Shown: piece by piece, positions 6,449 to 8,847 of the stretch | How the letters are laid out: every line of letters starts with the position of its first letter | Position numbering within the stretch: position 1 is the first letter of the stretch | Assembly (NCBI GenBank): GCA_934098345.1 | Contig: CAKONX010000048.1 | Location: forward strand, 1-8,847 | Length of the DNA stretch: 8,847 bases | Reading direction: 5' to 3' | Source of the DNA: an uncultured Bacilli bacterium | GTDB taxonomy: Bacteria > Bacillota_I > Bacilli_A > RF39 > UBA660 | Position numbers and translations under genes: made by a program | The notes under the pieces: model-generated | The model's input: only the letters and a program-made list of their open reading frames with translations | Told to the model about the DNA's origin: nothing | Databases searched by the model: none

Positions 6449-7460
6449 CAATTGGTTTAAAACCATAATGTTCTCTAATTTGATTTTCAATTTCATTAGC
6501 AATATCAGGATTATTCTTTAAGAATATTTTAGTGTTTTCTCTTCCTTGGCCAATTTTTTCACCATTATATGAATACCAAGCACCACTTTTATCCATAATT
6601 CCTAAATCACTTGCAATGTCAACAAGTTCACCAACATGACTTACGCCTTCACCATACATGATATCAACTGTGGCAACTTTAAATGGAGGCGCGATTTTAT
6701 TTTTAACAACTTTAATATTAGTTTTATTTCCAATAACTGAATCTCCTAATTTAATTTGTTCTCCACGTCTAACATCAAGTCTTACAGATGCATAGAATTT
6801 TAATGCTCTTCCACCTGGAGTAGTTTCTGGGTTACCAAATAATACTCCAACTTTTTCACGCAACTGATTAATGAATATAGCAGTTGTATTAGTTTTATTT
6901 ATAATACCTGATAGTTTTCTTAAAGCTTGACTCATAAGTCTTGCTTGAAGACCAACATGACTATCTCCCATTTCACCTTCTATTTCAGCTTGAGGAACAA
7001 GAGCGGCAACTGAGTCAATTACTACTATTGATACGGCATTACTTCTAACTAATGCTTCACATATTTCTAAAGCTTGTTCTCCAGTATCTGGTTGGCTTAA
7101 TAAAAGTTCGTCAATATTTACTCCTAAATTTTTAGCATAAACTGGATCTAAAGCATGTTCGGCATCAATAAATGCAGCACGACCGCCACGTTTTTGAACT
7201 TCTGCTACTGCTTGTAAAGCAATAGTTGTTTTACCACTTGATTCAGGCCCATATACTTCTATAATTCTTCCTTTTGGAAAACCACCTGCTCCAAGAGCAA
7301 TATCTAATCCAAGTGATCCTGATGGAGTTGTCTCGATTTCATAATGAGTTTCTTCTCCCAGTTTCATTATTGCTCCTTTACCAAATTGTTTTTCTATCTC
7401 AGCCATTACTTGTTCTAAAGCTTTATCTTTATCTTGATTTGTTGTATCTACTTTTTTCAT
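6441..7460 (-). CDS. recA: Recombinase RecA
   Basis: RecA forms filaments on single-stranded DNA, drives strand exchange, and stimulates LexA self-cleavage. The 339-residue protein shows the family signatures: Walker A GPESSGKTT (71-79), the catalytic glutamate E101 in FIDAEHALD, Walker B IVVIDS (145-150), and loop L1 around EGEMGDSHVG (161-170). Loop L2 is in the segment FINQLREKVGVLFGNPETTP (196-215), followed by GGRALKFYASVRLD. The C-terminal domain ends at HYGFKPIGE and lacks the long acidic tail of E. coli RecA (352 residues). The start is ATG 7460, with AGGAG 5 nt upstream. It is transcribed alone from its own promoter with a possible LexA site, and ends in a terminator overlapping its stop codon. 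The identification is secure. Confidence 0.98.
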   Translation of the reverse strand: MKKVDTTNQDKDKALEQVMAEIEKQFGKGAIMKLGEETHYEIETTPSGSLGLDIALGAGGFPKGRIIEVYGPESSGKTTIALQAVAEVQKRGGRAAFIDAEHALDPVYAKNLGVNIDELLLSQPDTGEQALEICEALVRSNAVSIVVIDSVAALVPQAEIEGEMGDSHVGLQARLMSQALRKLSGIINKTNTTAIFINQLREKVGVLFGNPETTPGGRALKFYASVRLDVRRGEQIKLGDSVIGNKTNIKVVKNKIAPPFKVATVDIMYGEGVSHVGELVDIASDLGIMDKSGAWYSYNGEKIGQGRENTKIFLKNNPDIANEIENQIREHYGFKPIGE

Positions 7461-7493
7461 ACGATCTCCTTATCTAATCTTCCTTACATAAAC

Positions 7494-7522
7494 ATCTTAC
7501 CAATTATAAAAATAAAAGTCAA
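7494..7522 (-). promoter_or_regulatory. Promoter of recA
   Basis: TTGACT (7522-7517), a 17-nt spacer and TAAGAT (7499-7494) occur on the minus strand, with TGG directly before the -10 giving an extended -10 element. The predicted leader is about 27 nt and includes the AGGAG ribosome binding site. Confidence 0.75.
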
Positions 7523-7530
7523 TATTTTTT

Positions 7531-7544
7531 CGAACAAATGTACA
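7531..7544. promoter_or_regulatory. Possible LexA (DinR) box upstream of recA
   Basis: CGAACAAATGTACA resembles the Gram-positive SOS box CGAAC-N4-GTTCG. The left half is perfect, the spacing is right, and the right half has two mismatches. It lies 8 bp upstream of the recA -35 element. SOS control of recA by LexA is well established in Firmicutes; use of this particular site is an inference. Confidence 0.5.
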
Positions 7545-7567
7545 ATTTTAAAAATCTGTATATAAAT

Positions 7568-7594
7568 AAAAAAAAGTTACATTTTACTGCAACT
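7568..7594 (-). terminator. Terminator after pgsA
   Basis: On the minus strand AGTTGCA (7594-7588) pairs with TGTAACT (7581-7575), 7 bp with one G-U pair, around a 6-nt loop, followed by a T-run (7575-7568). It begins 2 nt after the pgsA stop and separates rodZ-pgsA from recA. Confidence 0.8.
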
Positions 7595-7596
7595 CT

Positions 7597-8190
7597 CTAT
7601 TTTTCCTTAAATGCTTCTTTATTAACTAAATAATATTGAACTCCACTTATTATTGATAATACACATGCTATATATAAAAGTCCATTAGCAACATCTAAAC
7701 CAATTAATTCAAATGGAATATTATAGAAGAAAGTTAATGTTAAACCACTCATCATACATATAGTTTTTAATTTTCCAAGCATTGATGCTCCAACAGCTTT
7801 ACCTTTACTTCCAGCAACCATTTTAATTGAATCTACAAAGATATCTCTAGTAATAATTATAACTGGTATAACTTTACTAATAAATCCATTACATGCAAGC
7901 ACAACTAATACTCCATTAACTAAAACTTTATCAGCAATAGCATCCATTACTTTTCCAAAATCAGTAACTAATTTTTTCTTTCTAGCAATATTACCATCCA
8001 TAAAGTCAGTTAAAGATGCTACTAAAAAGATAACACCACCAATAATATATAATAAATTAACATTTATAGTTCCAAATAATTCATATGTTGGAAATTCTAT
8101 TCCACATAAATTAAATGGAAATATTAATAATATAAGTAGCAATATTGAAAGAACAATTCTTGCCATTGTAATTTTATTTGGTAAATTCAT
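7597..8190 (-). CDS. pgsA: CDP-diacylglycerol--glycerol-3-phosphate 3-phosphatidyltransferase
   Basis: PgsA transfers a phosphatidyl group from CDP-diacylglycerol to glycerol 3-phosphate, the first committed step to phosphatidylglycerol and cardiolipin, at the cytoplasmic membrane. The 197-residue protein carries the exact CDP-alcohol phosphotransferase signature D-x2-DG-x2-AR-x8-G-x3-D-x3-D: D62, D65, G66, A69, R70, G79, D83 and D87. The start MNLPNKITMARI is typical of the family. Several hydrophobic segments (about 10-27, 44-60, 88-115, 145-160, 168-190) fit a multi-pass membrane enzyme. The ATG at 8190 is 7 nt after AGGAG, and that ribosome binding site overlaps the stop of the upstream rodZ-like gene (10-nt gap), so the two are co-transcribed. 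pgsA downstream of rodZ matches Bacillus order, but cinA is not between pgsA and recA. Confidence 0.95.
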   Translation of the reverse strand: MNLPNKITMARIVLSILLLILLIFPFNLCGIEFPTYELFGTINVNLLYIIGGVIFLVASLTDFMDGNIARKKKLVTDFGKVMDAIADKVLVNGVLVVLACNGFISKVIPVIIITRDIFVDSIKMVAGSKGKAVGASMLGKLKTICMMSGLTLTFFYNIPFELIGLDVANGLLYIACVLSIISGVQYYLVNKEAFKEK

Positions 8191-8200
8191 AAAAATTCTC

Positions 8201-8671
8201 CTATCCTAAAAAACCAATAATATCATGTGTTCCATTAACAGTAATTTGCTTTATACTCCAAATAAGTACTAAAACAACTAATACTATTATAACTATAGCC
8301 GATATTATATAAGGTAAACTTTTTTCTTTTTCTTCTATTCTTGTATATGGAGAAAATATTTCTTCTTCAGGTGTTTTTTCTTTTTCTTTTTCTTTCATTG
8401 CTTTTTCTATTTCATCCATAGGAATTTTGCTTGTATAATCAAACATATATTCATTAAATTTAAGAATGATATCATCAGTATTTAAACCTAAGTATTTAGC
8501 ATATTCTAGCATCATATTCTTAAGTTCATATATATCTTCAAAAGCTCCAACTGCTCCAGATTCAATTTGTTCTAAAAATAAAACTGGAATGTTTAAATCC
8601 TGGCTTGCTTCTTCAATAGAAACTCCCGATTTTTCCCTTGTACTTTTTAAAGATAAGCCTGCTTCTATCAC
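8201..8671 (-). CDS. rodZ: RodZ-like helix-turn-helix membrane protein lacking the outer domain
   Basis: RodZ links the MreB cytoskeleton to the membrane and helps set cell shape. This 156-residue protein has the family Cro/CI-type helix-turn-helix at about 6-65 (LSLKSTREKSGVSIEEASQD, then LNIPVLFLEQIE). A Lys/Glu linker (about 88-118) with a KEKEKEK run follows, then one membrane segment (121-139). Only about 16 residues follow outside, so the beta-rich DUF4115 domain of typical RodZ (often 300 residues or more in total) is missing. The start is GTG 8671, with AAAGGA about 9 nt upstream; no better in-frame start exists. Position directly before pgsA matches the Bacillus rodZ (ymfM) locus, which supports the assignment. 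No promoter is evident in the short gap after rnpB. A membrane-bound regulator is the main alternative. Confidence 0.8.
   Translation of the reverse strand: MIEAGLSLKSTREKSGVSIEEASQDLNIPVLFLEQIESGAVGAFEDIYELKNMMLEYAKYLGLNTDDIILKFNEYMFDYTSKIPMDEIEKAMKEKEKEKTPEEEIFSPYTRIEEKEKSLPYIISAIVIIVLVVLVLIWSIKQITVNGTHDIIGFLG
8374..8395. repeat. Short in-frame hexanucleotide repeat in rodZ
   Basis: TTTTTC is repeated three times in tandem, followed by a degenerate copy, on the plus strand. It encodes the KEKEKEK run of the RodZ-like linker. Slippage by one unit would add or remove one Lys-Glu pair without breaking the frame. Confidence 0.6.
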
Positions 8672-8699
8672 AGTACCACATCCTTTTAATTAAATAAAA

Positions 8700-8847
8700 A
8701 ATATCTTATAAGCCATGTTCTGTACCTATTTCTAGGCGGTAAACATTTATCTACATTACTGTCCTTTAGTCCCTTCTTAATTTGTTTCTAAAGACTCCCC
8801 TACCAATTTTGGGTTTCTCGCTCATGGGGTTTACCACGTTCCACTAC
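8700..8847 (-). ncRNA. rnpB: RNase P RNA, type B, 3' portion (5' end outside the window)
   Basis: On the minus strand this matches the 3' part of the bacterial RNase P ribozyme, which matures tRNA 5' ends. Recognisable conserved blocks, in order, are ACGTGGTAAACCCC, GAGCGAGAAACCCAAA, GGTAGGGG, GTAGATAAATG, ACCGCC, and the 3' terminal signature ACAGAACATGGCTTATA. They match the Bacillus subtilis-type RNA closely. Between ACCGCC and ACAGAACATGG there is only a small CCTA-GAAA-TAGG hairpin with a GNRA tetraloop, where B. subtilis has a longer insertion. The 3' end runs into a T6 tract (8701-8696), so the terminal P1 helix may double as a terminator. The exact mature 3' end is approximate, and the catalytic 5' half lies beyond the edge. 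Confidence 0.93.

Noticed and set aside
1..8847. Mycoplasma genetic code (UGA as tryptophan)
   Set aside because: All genes are full length with TGA treated as a stop, and all tryptophans checked are TGG.
1..8847. CRISPR arrays, tRNA genes, insertion sequences and attachment sites
   Set aside because: No regularly spaced direct repeats, tRNA-like cloverleaf blocks, transposase frames or paired terminal inverted repeats were seen.

Overview
The window is very AT-rich and densely coded. It looks like chromosomal DNA of a low-GC Gram-positive bacterium of the Bacilli or a related gut lineage. The reasons are the recA-rny pairing, the RodZ-PgsA-RecA-RNase Y gene order familiar from Bacillus, a type B (Firmicutes-style) RNase P RNA, strong purine-rich ribosome binding sites, and U-tract hairpin terminators. 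Tryptophan is read from TGG and all genes are intact under the standard bacterial code, so this is not a UGA=Trp mycoplasma. A genus cannot be named from the sequence.

Layout from left to right. Positions 1-1695 hold two minus-strand genes for proteins with an N-terminal membrane anchor and an apparent extracytoplasmic domain; the second runs off the left edge. They look co-transcribed, with 7 nt between them. A compact divergent promoter region (1696-1833) separates them from a plus-strand HD-domain dNTP triphosphohydrolase of the dGTPase family (1834-2958). That gene converges on a 574-residue secreted or membrane-anchored surface protein (2964-4688, minus) whose C-terminal part looks like a formylglycine-generating-enzyme/C-type-lectin fold without catalytic cysteines. 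The two convergent genes share a bidirectional terminator lying inside the last codons of the dGTPase gene.

The right half is a minus-strand housekeeping block. In transcription order it is the 3' part of rnpB (8847 down to about 8700), a short rodZ-like gene, pgsA, recA and rny. rodZ and pgsA are coupled and end in a terminator. recA has its own extended -10 promoter with a possible LexA box upstream, and its own terminator. rny has its own promoter, a possible 5'-terminal mRNA hairpin, and its own terminator. cinA, which lies between pgsA and recA in Bacillus, is absent.

The housekeeping genes cover cell-shape scaffolding (RodZ), phospholipid synthesis (PgsA), recombination and SOS (RecA), mRNA decay (RNase Y) and tRNA processing (RNase P). 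I did not find a clearly new multi-gene system. The most notable signals are terminators built into the stop-codon region of three genes, the 5'-terminal hairpin on rny mRNA, a RodZ lacking its outer domain next to rnpB, and the lectin-like surface protein with its neighbouring anchored proteins of unknown function.
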